A stretch of 64,000 bases of DNA from Planctomycetota bacterium. GTDB taxonomy: Bacteria > Planctomycetota > Phycisphaerae > Sedimentisphaerales > Anaerobacaceae. Within the stretch, counting starts at the first letter, position 1. Each line of letters opens with the position of its first letter. The notes under the pieces are model-generated. The model saw nothing but the letters and a program-made list of their open reading frames with translations, ran no database searches and was not told the DNA's origin. Made by a program: the position numbers and the translations under genes. Below are positions 1 through 8,052 of the stretch, piece by piece. Location: NCBI GenBank assembly GCA_019456145.1, contig VRUL01000003.1, positions 1 to 64,000 on the forward strand, read 5' to 3'.

Positions 1-920
1 ATAGGGCCCGGATACTGGACGGCATCATTGACCTCAACGATCTGCCAGGAGTAAGTCGTGCTTGCGATAAGGTCTCCGGGAGGATTATACTCCGCTGGGA
101 ATATCGTAAGTAAATTTGCAACAAGAGGCAGAGCTCCCGGATCAGTGCCGAAGTAAACCTGGTCACTATCGGCCCCGTCTCCGCGCGTCCAGGTGACATT
201 CGCATCTACGGGCACGTCCACGGCAAGATGCGCGGGGTTCGGTCCGGAGGCCTTACTAGTCTCAAATGAGATATCCCCGCCGAAGCTGTCGAATGTGGCC
301 GTGACCAGATTGCCTGTGCTGTGCGATGTAACGGCAAAGCCGATGTAAACCGGGTCGGTCAGAGTGAGATTATGCGTGCCTCTCGATTGCCAGGTGATAC
401 CGTCCTCCGAATTAAAGGCTGTAAACACATTGCCGGTTCGCGTTAATCGGATATACTCAGGTTCCGTTACGCCGGGAGCGTCCGCTCCCGTCCAATTACT
501 GCCACCGTCTTGGGTGTCGCGCCACTGCATTGCAGCGCCGCCGCCGTCAGTGCCTGTGACTACCATCATGCACTGCTGAGAACCGTCCGTTAGATTCTGG
601 CGAACCATTACGCCCGCCTTCTGCCAGCCGCTGGGTCCCCCGGGGAAGCTGACGACACGCGCGATTAGATCGCAGTCGCCCGTCGTCCATGGCATGTAGA
701 CATAGTGGAAATCGTCTTGGTTGTCCCAGATGTCGTGGCCTTGGCCTGTTACGGCAAGCGACGGTGTCGCTGGGTTGTAATCAGCACTGCCAGGTGGAAC
801 CACGTCACCGCCGATATCCTGGTTCGCCCACGCCCCCGGAACGGCATCCGCGCCGGCGCTGCCGGCTATCGCCAGCACCAAAACAAAAGACATAAATAAT
901 AAAAACAATTTGTTACACAT
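1..920 (-). CDS. Secreted modular protein, N-terminal part (runs off left edge)
   Basis: This is an open frame of about 306 codons from an ATG at 918-920 to the left edge with no stop, so it is partial. A strong Shine-Dalgarno AAGGAGG lies just upstream. Residues 1-24 form a signal peptide (MCNKLFLLF, hydrophobic core, then Ala-rich cleavage region). Residues ~30-215 resemble the DUF1349/concanavalin-like region of planctomycete surface proteins ('WDNQDDFHYVY', 'GWQKAGVMVRQ', 'YIGFAVTSHSTG'). Residues ~225-300 look like a fibronectin-like linker ('DQVYFGTDPGALPLVA', 'YSWQIVE'). The same domain order and similar wording occur at the N-terminus of the 2255-residue protein at 40639-47406, so the two are paralogues. 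It is probably exported and carbohydrate- or surface-associated. Whether it ends in LamG or dockerin modules cannot be seen. Confidence 0.85.
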   Translation of the reverse strand, partial: MCNKLFLLFMSFVLVLAIAGSAGADAVPGAWANQDIGGDVVPPGSADYNPATPSLAVTGQGHDIWDNQDDFHYVYMPWTTGDCDLIARVVSFPGGPSGWQKAGVMVRQNLTDGSQQCMMVVTGTDGGGAAMQWRDTQDGGSNWTGADAPGVTEPEYIRLTRTGNVFTAFNSEDGITWQSRGTHNLTLTDPVYIGFAVTSHSTGNLVTATFDSFGGDISFETSKASGPNPAHLAVDVPVDANVTWTRGDGADSDQVYFGTDPGALPLVANLLTIFPAEYNPPGDLIASTTYSWQIVEVNDAVQYPGP

Positions 921-1379
921 AACAAGTTCCTCCTTCAAAAACTAAAAAAATCTTCTTTGGCTGCATGCCAAAGCTTCGTGCTGTATTCAACAGGCATGAA
1001 AACGAAAGAATTCCATTTTGTCCGTCATGGGCGGTCCGCAAAATAAATCCTAAAGCTTCACGCCTCGCACCCCTTCCGGCTTCCTCAGGAAAGCCGCCGG
1101 GGTTAAACAATGCCTGTGTGAACACAACTTCAACAAAACAAGCAATAAAATACCTTCACTAAACTTCGTACTTATTTATGAAACAACTCTGATTCGGCTA
1201 ATACCTCCTTTCATAAGCTCTCATTAGAGCTGTTATTTGAAATGTACACACCTTAACTCCTAAGAACATACCTCTCACTCCGGAACTAAACCTCACTCCA
1301 TAACTCTCTCAGCTAATTGTAGCTGACGACCTATAAAAATGCATCAACCACAAAATACACACACCTTTACACTCTCTTT
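921..1379 (-). promoter_or_regulatory. Long 5' leader of the left-edge secreted protein
   Basis: About 450 nt separate the candidate promoter (1380-1409) from the ATG at 920. Two blocks resemble the leader of the paralogue at 40639. Block 1 (about 1204-1232, read on the minus strand) has AGCTCT, then AT, then GAAAGGAGG, and in this copy AGCTCT-AATG-AGAGCT forms a perfect 6-bp hairpin. Block 2 (about 1109-1164) begins GTTTAGTGAAGGT and continues with a TTGCTTGTTT-like run. An open frame of 70 codons from a GTG at 1125 crosses the start codon and stops at 913. The conservation suggests a regulatory RNA leader, but no known riboswitch class is recognised. The stretch 1410-1696 holds nothing I recognise. 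Confidence 0.5.
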
Positions 1380-1409
1380 CTTATACCACATAAAACACTG
1401 TTTCGTCAA
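1380..1409 (-). promoter_or_regulatory. Candidate sigma-70 promoter
   Basis: Read on the minus strand, TTGACG (1404-1409) and TATAAG (1380-1385) are separated by 18 nt. It would start transcription near 1373, giving the long leader of the left-edge gene. Confidence 0.5.
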
Positions 1410-1696
1410 GAAAAATTTTTCAACATCGAACAACAGTTTATGCATATTTTTTTGAAAAAGTTTTGTAGAATCGCCTAACTGCTTTATTAACAGGTCGTTA
1501 CGTAGATTTCAACAGAGCGGGATTCATAGAAAAACTGCGTTTCAATAACTTTTTTTTGATTTTTAGAACAGCCGACTTTACCGCGATATAAAGATACGCA
1601 CCAAAGGCAGGTCCAACCTCCAATCAGCGGTTTGCGGCCCCGACGGCCTCGCTCGTTGTAACTCCTTGATTACAAGAAACTTACATAAAATTAGAA

Positions 1697-2887
1697 TCAA
1701 TGTGCTTTGCTTTGGCTGATTCGGTAAAGATGCACGTCCCAGGGCTTGAATCTATCTTTGAAAACGCCATTTTTCGAGGGGATTGTTCGGTTTTCGCCGA
1801 GGACTTCGACGTTTTTCTCGCCCATCGGACCGCCCAAACTAAACGTCGCGGTTGTACTGCCGTTTCGCATCGCCACGGCAAAAAGATATGTCGCACCCTT
1901 GTATTTCTTTATCATAAATGTGACTGGTACTTCTTTATTATCGAATGATACCTTCACTCCATCCTTTACGGCCGGACTGTTCAATACCGGCGCAAGACCA
2001 ATAATCTGACGGTTGATTTCCGTAACCGCCGTGAGCATCTCCGGGTCGCTCAGAAGCGCCGATTCGTTGAACCTCGGCTTCCATTCGTGGACGAAGTAAA
2101 TCAGCCCCTTCGAGCCGTGGATAATGGACATCCAGACCTCACACCGGACCTGATGCGGCGTGGCTTTGTTCGTGGGATTGTTAATGCGGGTGCATTCAAT
2201 ACAGTTCCATACGGCTTTATCCCCTCTGGTCCATTTCACCAGGCGCTCCACACCTTTAGGCACGTACCAGAGTTTGCCTGATACCTGCGGATTCGTGTGA
2301 GCAACCGGATAGATGTCGAACGAGGCAATATCGCAGCCTTTGACGTATTCGTTATAATCCTCGGGATGGTTGGTGCGTACGCCTCGTCCGTGCCAGCGGT
2401 CCCAGGCGACAGCCTGGCCGAGATTCAGAAGCACCGGACGCGTTGGATCGGCACTGCGAATTTTCAGGTAGTCGTCGATAATCTTTTTGGGCCGAATCGG
2501 TGGTCCGTAGCCCTTGCCATTTGACAGCGGCTGGGCGTTGTCCGGCTCATCACCGTGCATCCAGCCGATAATCGTCGCGTCGTCAACATGCTTGAGGCTT
2601 ACTTTGTTTTGGTGGCAGATGACTTTCATCCCGGCCTTGTTCAATTCCGAAAGCTGCTTTTCTGTCGGCCCTTTCCAGAGACCCACATAAGTATTGAAAC
2701 CGGCGTCCTTGTACATCCCGGCCTTAGAGGGATTTTGCAGCCAGACGGCGATTGGAAAAAAACCGGCGTCGTGCGATGGCCCATTTGTCCATTTCGCGTA
2801 TGGGCTTGCGCCCACAGGCTTACCCCAGGCACTGAGAGCGTATACAAAAAGTATCACACACGCAGCAGGAATATTACTTCGTTTCAT
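1697..2887 (-). CDS. Secreted TIM-barrel-like protein, possible glycoside hydrolase
   Basis: Encodes 396 residues from the ATG at 2887 (MKRSNIPAACVIL), chosen because GAGAGGG precedes it and a signal peptide follows; the frame is open further upstream but without a better start. After the signal peptide comes a domain with alternating strand/helix character. 'GWMHGDEPDN' places acidic residues at the end of a predicted strand, followed by 'ASFDIYPV' and 'WNCIECT', which could be the later acidic strand. This spacing resembles clan-A glycoside hydrolases (acid/base after strand 4, nucleophile after strand 7), but I cannot assign a family. The last ~80 residues look like a beta-sandwich. It is probably periplasmic or secreted and may act on polysaccharide. 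It lies 62 bp downstream of the hydrolase gene on the same strand, so the two could be co-transcribed. Confidence 0.8.
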   Translation of the reverse strand: MKRSNIPAACVILFVYALSAWGKPVGASPYAKWTNGPSHDAGFFPIAVWLQNPSKAGMYKDAGFNTYVGLWKGPTEKQLSELNKAGMKVICHQNKVSLKHVDDATIIGWMHGDEPDNAQPLSNGKGYGPPIRPKKIIDDYLKIRSADPTRPVLLNLGQAVAWDRWHGRGVRTNHPEDYNEYVKGCDIASFDIYPVAHTNPQVSGKLWYVPKGVERLVKWTRGDKAVWNCIECTRINNPTNKATPHQVRCEVWMSIIHGSKGLIYFVHEWKPRFNESALLSDPEMLTAVTEINRQIIGLAPVLNSPAVKDGVKVSFDNKEVPVTFMIKKYKGATYLFAVAMRNGSTTATFSLGGPMGEKNVEVLGENRTIPSKNGVFKDRFKPWDVHLYRISQSKAH

Positions 2888-2949
2888 GAAAGTACCCTCT
2901 CTAAAAACTTTAACGAGTCTAAACACTATAAACTACACACATTGAACCG

Positions 2950-3921
2950 TTAAGAAGCCCGGTGCCGATCGGCCTGGCTTTCACTTTCGTTTAAGAACTG
3001 AAGCCACATGGTCCAGGCCTTTTTGTAAATCTCACTCGAGACTAAAAAGCCATCGTTATGGCTGCCCGAAATCTCGACGAATTTCTTCGGCTCATTCGCC
3101 GCTTCGTACAACTCCAAACCAAACTCGAACGGGATAATATCATCATTTCTGCTGTGAATTATCATAACAGGATAACGAACGTCCTTGACATAATCGATGG
3201 TCCTGTAGCTAAACCTTGAAAACCAGCGAACGGGCATATAAGGGTAAAATTTCCTGCCGATGTCAACAAAGGATGTAAACGTGCTCTCAATAATCAAGGC
3301 CCGAGCCTCGACCCTGGCTGCCAGTTGTGCCGCGATGCTTCCGCCAAGCGACCTGCCGAAGATAATAATATCATCCGGCGATATCTTCTTTTCTTTGGTT
3401 AGCCATTCGTAGGCAGCAGTAACATCGAGATACGTCCCCTCTTCGCCGGGTGTGCCTTCGCTGCTGCCGTAGCCGCGATAGTCGAAAATAAAGCAATTCA
3501 ATCCGAGTTTGTAAAATATATTGATACTGTCCAAACGGTGCGTCATATTGCCGCCGTTACCGTGGCAGAAAAGGACCGTAAGTGGCACGGCCATCTTGGC
3601 CGTGTTTTTCACGGGCTGGAAGCCCGTGCCACGTGAATCACCAAGCTGGACCAACGCAGCCCCTGGAGAGGCAAGTTTGTCGGCTCGGAGGCGGGGAGTC
3701 CGGGCTTCTAACGGGGCCGGTATATACCAGCCGCTCAACTGCATGCCGTCGTCACTCTTGAAAACCACACTTTCAAAATCCATGCCGAGTTCGTCCGGCG
3801 TATAAAGTATTTCTCGCACAGGACAGTACAAAAAGGTCGGCTGCATAATATAAAGTATGATACCAAGGCCCAAATAGGCGACAAATAGCACCGTAAAAAT
3901 CGATATCAACATCGAGCCCAT
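2950..3921 (-). CDS. Membrane-anchored alpha/beta hydrolase (BEM46/ABHD13-like) with repeat-derived insert
   Basis: Encodes 323 residues from the ATG at 3921 (MGSMLISIF), preferred over an ATG at 3990 because GAGG lies 8 nt upstream and the extra residues look like non-coding sequence. One N-terminal transmembrane helix (about residues 3-25) is followed by an alpha/beta hydrolase fold. Seen are the oxyanion-loop motif HGNGG (~120-124), nucleophile elbow GRSLGGS (Ser ~191), the acidic residue in SRNDDIIP (~260) and the catalytic His in GSHNDGF (~288). Family members usually run straight from the WYIPA strand into the PLTVLFCHGNGG strand. Here about 40 extra residues (71-113) lie between them and are encoded by two dispersed-repeat fragments (3582-3632 and ~3690-3718). 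The catalytic residues are intact and the frame is kept, so the enzyme may still work. The substrate is unknown. Confidence 0.85.
   Translation of the reverse strand: MGSMLISIFTVLFVAYLGLGIILYIMQPTFLYCPVREILYTPDELGMDFESVVFKSDDGMQLSGWYIPAPLEARTPRLRADKLASPGAALVQLGDSRGTGFQPVKNTAKMAVPLTVLFCHGNGGNMTHRLDSINIFYKLGLNCFIFDYRGYGSSEGTPGEEGTYLDVTAAYEWLTKEKKISPDDIIIFGRSLGGSIAAQLAARVEARALIIESTFTSFVDIGRKFYPYMPVRWFSRFSYRTIDYVKDVRYPVMIIHSRNDDIIPFEFGLELYEAANEPKKFVEISGSHNDGFLVSSEIYKKAWTMWLQFLNESESQADRHRAS
3582..3632. repeat. Compound hairpin repeat inside a coding region
   Basis: The 51-bp unit contains two adjacent inverted repeats (CACGGCCATCTTGGCCGTG and CACGGGCTGGAAGCCCGTG) bounded by GTGGCAC/GTGCCAC. It is exactly 17 codons and reads GTGFQPVKNTAKMAVPL within the hydrolase, so it keeps the frame. 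Similar units occur between genes in planctomycete genomes. Confidence 0.75.
3690..3718. repeat. CCCCGTTAGAAG-type repeat fragment inside the hydrolase gene
   Basis: On the minus strand the segment begins GGCCCCGTTAGAAGCCCG. Its core CCCGTTAGAAG(C/T)CCG recurs at 18508-18523, and the inverted half TTCTAACGGGG recurs at 7173-7183 and 18543-18553. Here it is translated as LEARTPRL. Confidence 0.6.
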
Positions 3922-4043
3922 AATTCGTGCCTCGTACCCCGTGCCCCCCGGCTCGAACGACGAGCAACGGGACACAAGCGGCGTTTTCATGTTTGACTGT
4001 ATTTTAATTTGCTCACCAATCTAAAACAAGCTACAATTTTAAT

Positions 4044-5102
4044 ATGATTAGAAGAAAAAAAACGAAATCCGTCAAGGTCGGCCACGTCATCATCGGGTCA
4101 TCGGCTCCGGTTGTCATCCAGTCGATGACAAAGGTGCCGACCGTCGAGATTGACAGGTGTGTAAGGCAGGTAAATCGGCTTGTCCGGGCAGGCTGCCGAT
4201 TAGTGAGAATAGCTGTCCCCACACGTGCCGATACCGCCGCCTTTGCAAAAATCGTCCCGAAAGTAAATGTGCCCCTAATCGCCGACGTTCACTTCAGCCC
4301 CGAACGGGCTATCGAAGCGATCGAAGCCGGTGCCGCTAAACTTCGGCTTAATCCCGGCAATATAAAAAATCCAAAAAGCATCCTGCGAATAATCGACGCA
4401 GCTAAGATACACAATACCGCCGTCCGCATCGGCGTAAACGAAGCAAGCATCAGAGACCTCAAAAAGCAAGATGTCCCCATCAAAAAACGCACCGCTTTAA
4501 TGCTGATGGAAATGAAAAAATATGTTCGACTCTTCGAAAAAAGCAATTTTGACCAACTGGTTCTCAGTGCAAAAAGCAGCGATGTATCGCGGACCATCGA
4601 GATTAACCGCAAGATTGCTGAAACCTTTGACTATCCAATCCACCTTGGCCTGACCCACGCCGGGCTGCCCGAAGATGCGCAGATACCCTCCGCCGTCGCC
4701 CTGGGGACACTGCTTGCAGAAGGGATCGGTGACACCATTAGGGTAAGTGCCGCAGGCAACCCCGTCATAGAAACACAAATTGCAAAACAGATTCTAATCG
4801 CCCTTGGTCTTTACAAACGGACAAAACCGGAGCTGATAGTCTGCCCGACGTGCGCCCGCGCACAGATTGATATAACCAGGCTGGCCAAACAGGTTGAAAA
4901 AGCCCTGCTTTCCATTGATAAAGCGGTGCGCGTCGCTGTGATGGGCTGTGTGGTCAACGGCCCCGGCGAGGCCGCCGACGCCGACCTGGCTGTCTGCGCC
5001 GCAAAGAATAAAGGATACATCTACCGAAAAGGCAGAAAAATCTCGACAGTACCGGAAAGCAAAATCATCCCGGCACTGATGAAAGAATTGAAAAAATTAT
5101 AA
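4044..5102 (+). CDS. ispG: 4-hydroxy-3-methylbut-2-enyl diphosphate synthase (flavodoxin)
   Basis: IspG/GcpE converts methylerythritol cyclodiphosphate to HMBPP using a [4Fe-4S] cluster, the penultimate step of the MEP isoprenoid pathway, in the cytoplasm. The 352-residue length fits the bacterial form without the extra middle domain. The TIM-barrel N-terminus has the typical 'VVIQSMTKVPT', 'RIAVPT' and 'LIADVHFSP' motifs. The cluster ligands are Cys267 and Cys270 (CPTCAR) and Cys302 in MGCVVNGPGEA, with the conserved Glu309. The start has only a weak ribosome site and a short space (122 bp) to the divergent hydrolase start at 3921. The next gene begins 4 nt after the stop, so they probably form an operon. 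The partner enzyme gene ispH is 11 kb away at 15818-16669. Confidence 0.97.
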   Translation: MIRRKKTKSVKVGHVIIGSSAPVVIQSMTKVPTVEIDRCVRQVNRLVRAGCRLVRIAVPTRADTAAFAKIVPKVNVPLIADVHFSPERAIEAIEAGAAKLRLNPGNIKNPKSILRIIDAAKIHNTAVRIGVNEASIRDLKKQDVPIKKRTALMLMEMKKYVRLFEKSNFDQLVLSAKSSDVSRTIEINRKIAETFDYPIHLGLTHAGLPEDAQIPSAVALGTLLAEGIGDTIRVSAAGNPVIETQIAKQILIALGLYKRTKPELIVCPTCARAQIDITRLAKQVEKALLSIDKAVRVAVMGCVVNGPGEAADADLAVCAAKNKGYIYRKGRKISTVPESKIIPALMKELKKL

Positions 5103-5106
5103 CACT

Positions 5107-5823
5107 ATGTCCACAGAAGAGAAATTACTAAACGTGTCAGCAGAGCCCCTGAAAACAACTATGACGCGTTTTGTCATCGCTGTCATCTTCAGCATCGCGT
5201 TTGCATACATTGAATCCGCTGTGGTCGTGTACCTTCGAGTTATCTTTCACCCCGATGGTTTCATATTCCCGTTAAGTAACGTCGATACCATACTGCAGCA
5301 CAAGGCCCTTCTATTAACCGAGATAGGCAGAGAGGCCGCTACAATGGTCTTGATCCTTACCTTCGCCTGGCTGTCCGGGCGAAATCTTCAGCAGCGCTTC
5401 GCTTATTTTTTAACAATCTTCGCGGTCTGGGACATCTTCTACTACGTCTGGCTCAAGGTCTTCAGTGCCGGGCTCCAGGCCATCCCTGACTGGCCCGTCT
5501 CGATTATGGATTGGGACATATTATTTCTAATACCAATCACATGGGCCAGCCCTGTTCTTGCACCGGTGCTCTCCTCAATTGTAATGCTGGTTTTTGCCAT
5601 GATAATACTGTATCGCGACTGCTGTGGCAAGCCCATCAAGGCAGGCCGGATAGAATGGATTGGCTTTATCGCTGCCGCTGTCATTGTCGTTATCTCTTTT
5701 TGCCTCCCCGGCCCCCACATCGCCGAGCCGAACTATCAATCATACTTCTATTGGCCCGTATTTGTCGCAGGTCTATTAGCCGCAATCGCTCTGTTCGTAA
5801 GATGCATGCTGAAGTCAAAATAG
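5107..5823 (+). CDS. Polytopic membrane protein of unknown function
   Basis: Encodes 238 residues with about six hydrophobic segments (roughly 22-43, 70-90, 97-116, 137-170, 183-200, 215-232) and a short cytoplasm-like N-terminus. There is no recognised catalytic motif. It starts 4 nt after the ispG stop, without a clear ribosome site of its own, and ends just before a hairpin terminator, so it is probably the last gene of an ispG operon and translationally linked to it. A link to isoprenoid metabolism is only suggested by this position. Confidence 0.8.
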   Translation: MSTEEKLLNVSAEPLKTTMTRFVIAVIFSIAFAYIESAVVVYLRVIFHPDGFIFPLSNVDTILQHKALLLTEIGREAATMVLILTFAWLSGRNLQQRFAYFLTIFAVWDIFYYVWLKVFSAGLQAIPDWPVSIMDWDILFLIPITWASPVLAPVLSSIVMLVFAMIILYRDCCGKPIKAGRIEWIGFIAAAVIVVISFCLPGPHIAEPNYQSYFYWPVFVAGLLAAIALFVRCMLKSK

Positions 5824-5847
5824 ATCTCTTGAGAACACAATTAAGAA

Positions 5848-5890
5848 AAAAGACCCAAACACTTGTTTAGTGCGTGTTGGGCCTTGTTTA
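5848..5890. terminator. Bidirectional hairpin terminator
   Basis: CCCAAACAC (5854-5862) pairs with GTGTTGGG (5874-5881) with one bulged A. An A-run lies on the left and a T-rich run on the right, so it can serve both the ispG operon (+) and the convergent PIN-TRAM gene (-). Confidence 0.65.
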
Positions 5891-5933
5891 CTTTTAGTTC
5901 TTATGGCTATTTGAGACATCACATCGGCGGTCT

Positions 5934-7004
5934 TCAATGATTTCTGCTATTTGATGTCGCCTTTTTTGCCGCGTATTTTTCGAACTTACCGAAAATCATC
6001 TTCCCGGCCGAAGTCTGAAGCGAGCTGGTTATGCTAATGGTCAAATCCCGACCAATCTTGTTTCGAGCACCCTCGACAACAACCATCGTCCCGTCGGGCA
6101 GATACCCGATACCCTGGTCGGACTCTTCTCCGGGCTTGATGATTTTAACTTCCATAGTCTCACCAGGCAAAGCTACCGTCTTCAGCGAGCTGGCCAAATC
6201 ATTGATATTGACCACATCGACCTCACGCACGTGTGCGACCTTGGTGAGGTTATAGTCCGTCGTTGCAACGCGCCCGTCGCAGCTCTTGGCAAACATCATC
6301 AGTTTCTGGTCGACGCCTTTGACCTCCTCGACCTCCGGGATGATAGTATCATCAATCTCCACGTCGATTACAGTGCTTGACTGCATCTCATGAAGAATAT
6401 CAAGACCCCGTCTGCCGCGGGTGCGCTTGAGTTTGTCTGCCGAATCGGCTATCAGTTGCAGCTCATTGAGAACAAAGCGCGGAACAACTACCGGGGCGTC
6501 GAACAATTTACTCTCACACAGGTCCGCAACCCGCCCGTCGATGATTGCCGACGTATCCAGAATCAGGGGCCTGGCACCTTTGGACTGCTTGGCAAATTCG
6601 ACATAGGGAATTACAAAACGCACATCGTCCTTCGTTCGCATGACAATACTGATAGTAAGATAACATATACAGATGCTCATCAACCATTTGATTGCCCTAA
6701 TCGACTCTGGAATTAAGTCTAAGCCGTATGAATCATTTATCATAGTTACCGCATACCCCAGTGCCATACTGAGGAGCATTCCTACCAACAGACCAAAAAA
6801 AACACCTGCCAGGGCACTGAGTTTTTTCTTCGGCGTAATAATATCGAGGAAAAGGACAAACATCGCCATCCCCAACGCGCTGTAGATTACCGCCCAAAAG
6901 TTGGTCTTATCCTCAGCCCCAGCAATCTTATCGGAACTGACATTGGCAAGCAAAACCGCCAGAAGAACAACAGAAAAAATAGCTCTAAAAACCCAAAGTA
7001 ACAT
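5934..7004 (-). CDS. Integral-membrane PIN and TRAM domain protein (YacL-like)
   Basis: Encodes 356 residues with a clear GGAGG ribosome site. Four transmembrane helices (about 4-22, 36-55, 63-88, 105-122) precede a PIN-like nuclease domain (about 146-265). 'LILDTSAIIDGRV' carries the first acidic cluster, and 'RVATTDYNLTKVA' the later Asp typical of PIN domains. A C-terminal TRAM domain (~280-340; 'GIGYLPDGTMVVVEGA', 'NKIGRDLTI') is a likely RNA-binding module. The architecture matches the widespread YacL/PilT family found in Gram-positive and planctomycete genomes. The family is usually called a putative RNase, and its substrate is not established. It is convergent with the ispG operon. Confidence 0.92.
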   Translation of the reverse strand: MLLWVFRAIFSVVLLAVLLANVSSDKIAGAEDKTNFWAVIYSALGMAMFVLFLDIITPKKKLSALAGVFFGLLVGMLLSMALGYAVTMINDSYGLDLIPESIRAIKWLMSICICYLTISIVMRTKDDVRFVIPYVEFAKQSKGARPLILDTSAIIDGRVADLCESKLFDAPVVVPRFVLNELQLIADSADKLKRTRGRRGLDILHEMQSSTVIDVEIDDTIIPEVEEVKGVDQKLMMFAKSCDGRVATTDYNLTKVAHVREVDVVNINDLASSLKTVALPGETMEVKIIKPGEESDQGIGYLPDGTMVVVEGARNKIGRDLTISITSSLQTSAGKMIFGKFEKYAAKKATSNSRNH

Positions 7005-8052
7005 AGTTATAAACCTCCAAAAAATTATGATATAGTTTTGTTATTTATGACATTGGCCATTATATCCCGTATCCGACACATCATCAATCAATACATACGT
7101 TATTAGCTGCGTTATGTTTGCGAGCCCCTGTTAGAAATACTCTCTTGCTGCACACCACAGTCTTTTGTGCCTTTCTAACGGGGCGAGCATCTTTTCGTCT
7201 GTTATAGATATCGGCTGATTTAACCCGCCCCCATTAGCCCGGCTTCAACCCGGCATTATATTATTATTTAACCGCCCGGCTGTTAATCTGATTCTGTTTC
7301 CAATTCGAGATTGTCTGTTTCAAAACCACGGGGCCGCTCACGGCGAATTCGAAAATCCCCTGCTCGATGCAAAAGGTTCCCCTGCGGCAAATTCGATATT
7401 TGAAATTCAATCTTTACCGCCTGTGCTCTATAGTAAGTTGCCCTGTAAATCCTGCCCCCCACCAATCTCAACACCTGTCATCCCGAGCACAGTCGAGGGA
7501 TCTATTAAAAAATGTCATTGCGAGGAGCGAAGCGACGCGGCAATCTCCAACATTAATCAATAATCAATCATCATTAATCATTTATATGGCAGGGATCCAC
7601 CGTTTCTCACTTCTCCATTCTAAATTCCCGCCCCGCCTGCCCGAATCCCGAATCCCTGCATGCAGTAGCTTGCCCCTACCTGATTGGGGGGGCAGGGATC
7701 CAGACGTTTTTCTTCTTTCAACTTTTTTTCCTTTTCACTTGTCACTTTTCCCTTTTTTTGCTATTCTTTCCCGCCACTTGTTAGCGGGGTTGCCTTTATA
7801 TATAGCCCTCAGGTGTAGGGTGTGCAAAATTCGTTTTTGCATACGCGGCAAATCTTAATCAAAGGACTCATTAAGTGAGTTTACACTGAGCTTGCCGAAG
7901 TGAGACCTGCTCGGAAAGCTTCTAATGTTGAGCTATCAGCAGGGCTCGAACAATACAACAACGTTGACATTGTATCTCCGGCAGACTGTTAGCCCCGCCG
8001 CTGCCAGGGTATTTACTCCCCGGAATTTATCGCGCGGGTTCTCCAAACATGC
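7005..8052. repeat. Gene-free stretch filled with dispersed repeats
   Basis: I see no credible gene here. It holds an inverted repeat GCCCC-(T)GTTAGAAA / TTTCTAACGGGGC (7124-7184). It also holds two REP-like units with GTCAT(C/T)..GAG..ATCT patterns (about 7478-7550), a TGCCCGAATCCCTGCATGCA element (about 7649-7672, with an inverted match near 59814-59838), and a GTAGGGTGTGCAAAAT..TTTTTGCA element (7814-7849) found again at 53505 and 53751. The reading frame 7367-7858 is made of these repeats and is not a gene. Confidence 0.7.

Noticed and set aside
7367..7858. 163-codon plus-strand frame
   Set aside because: Made of REP-like and other dispersed repeats; the peptide reads 'SSRAQSRDLLKNVIARSEATRQ', a typical false translation of such units.
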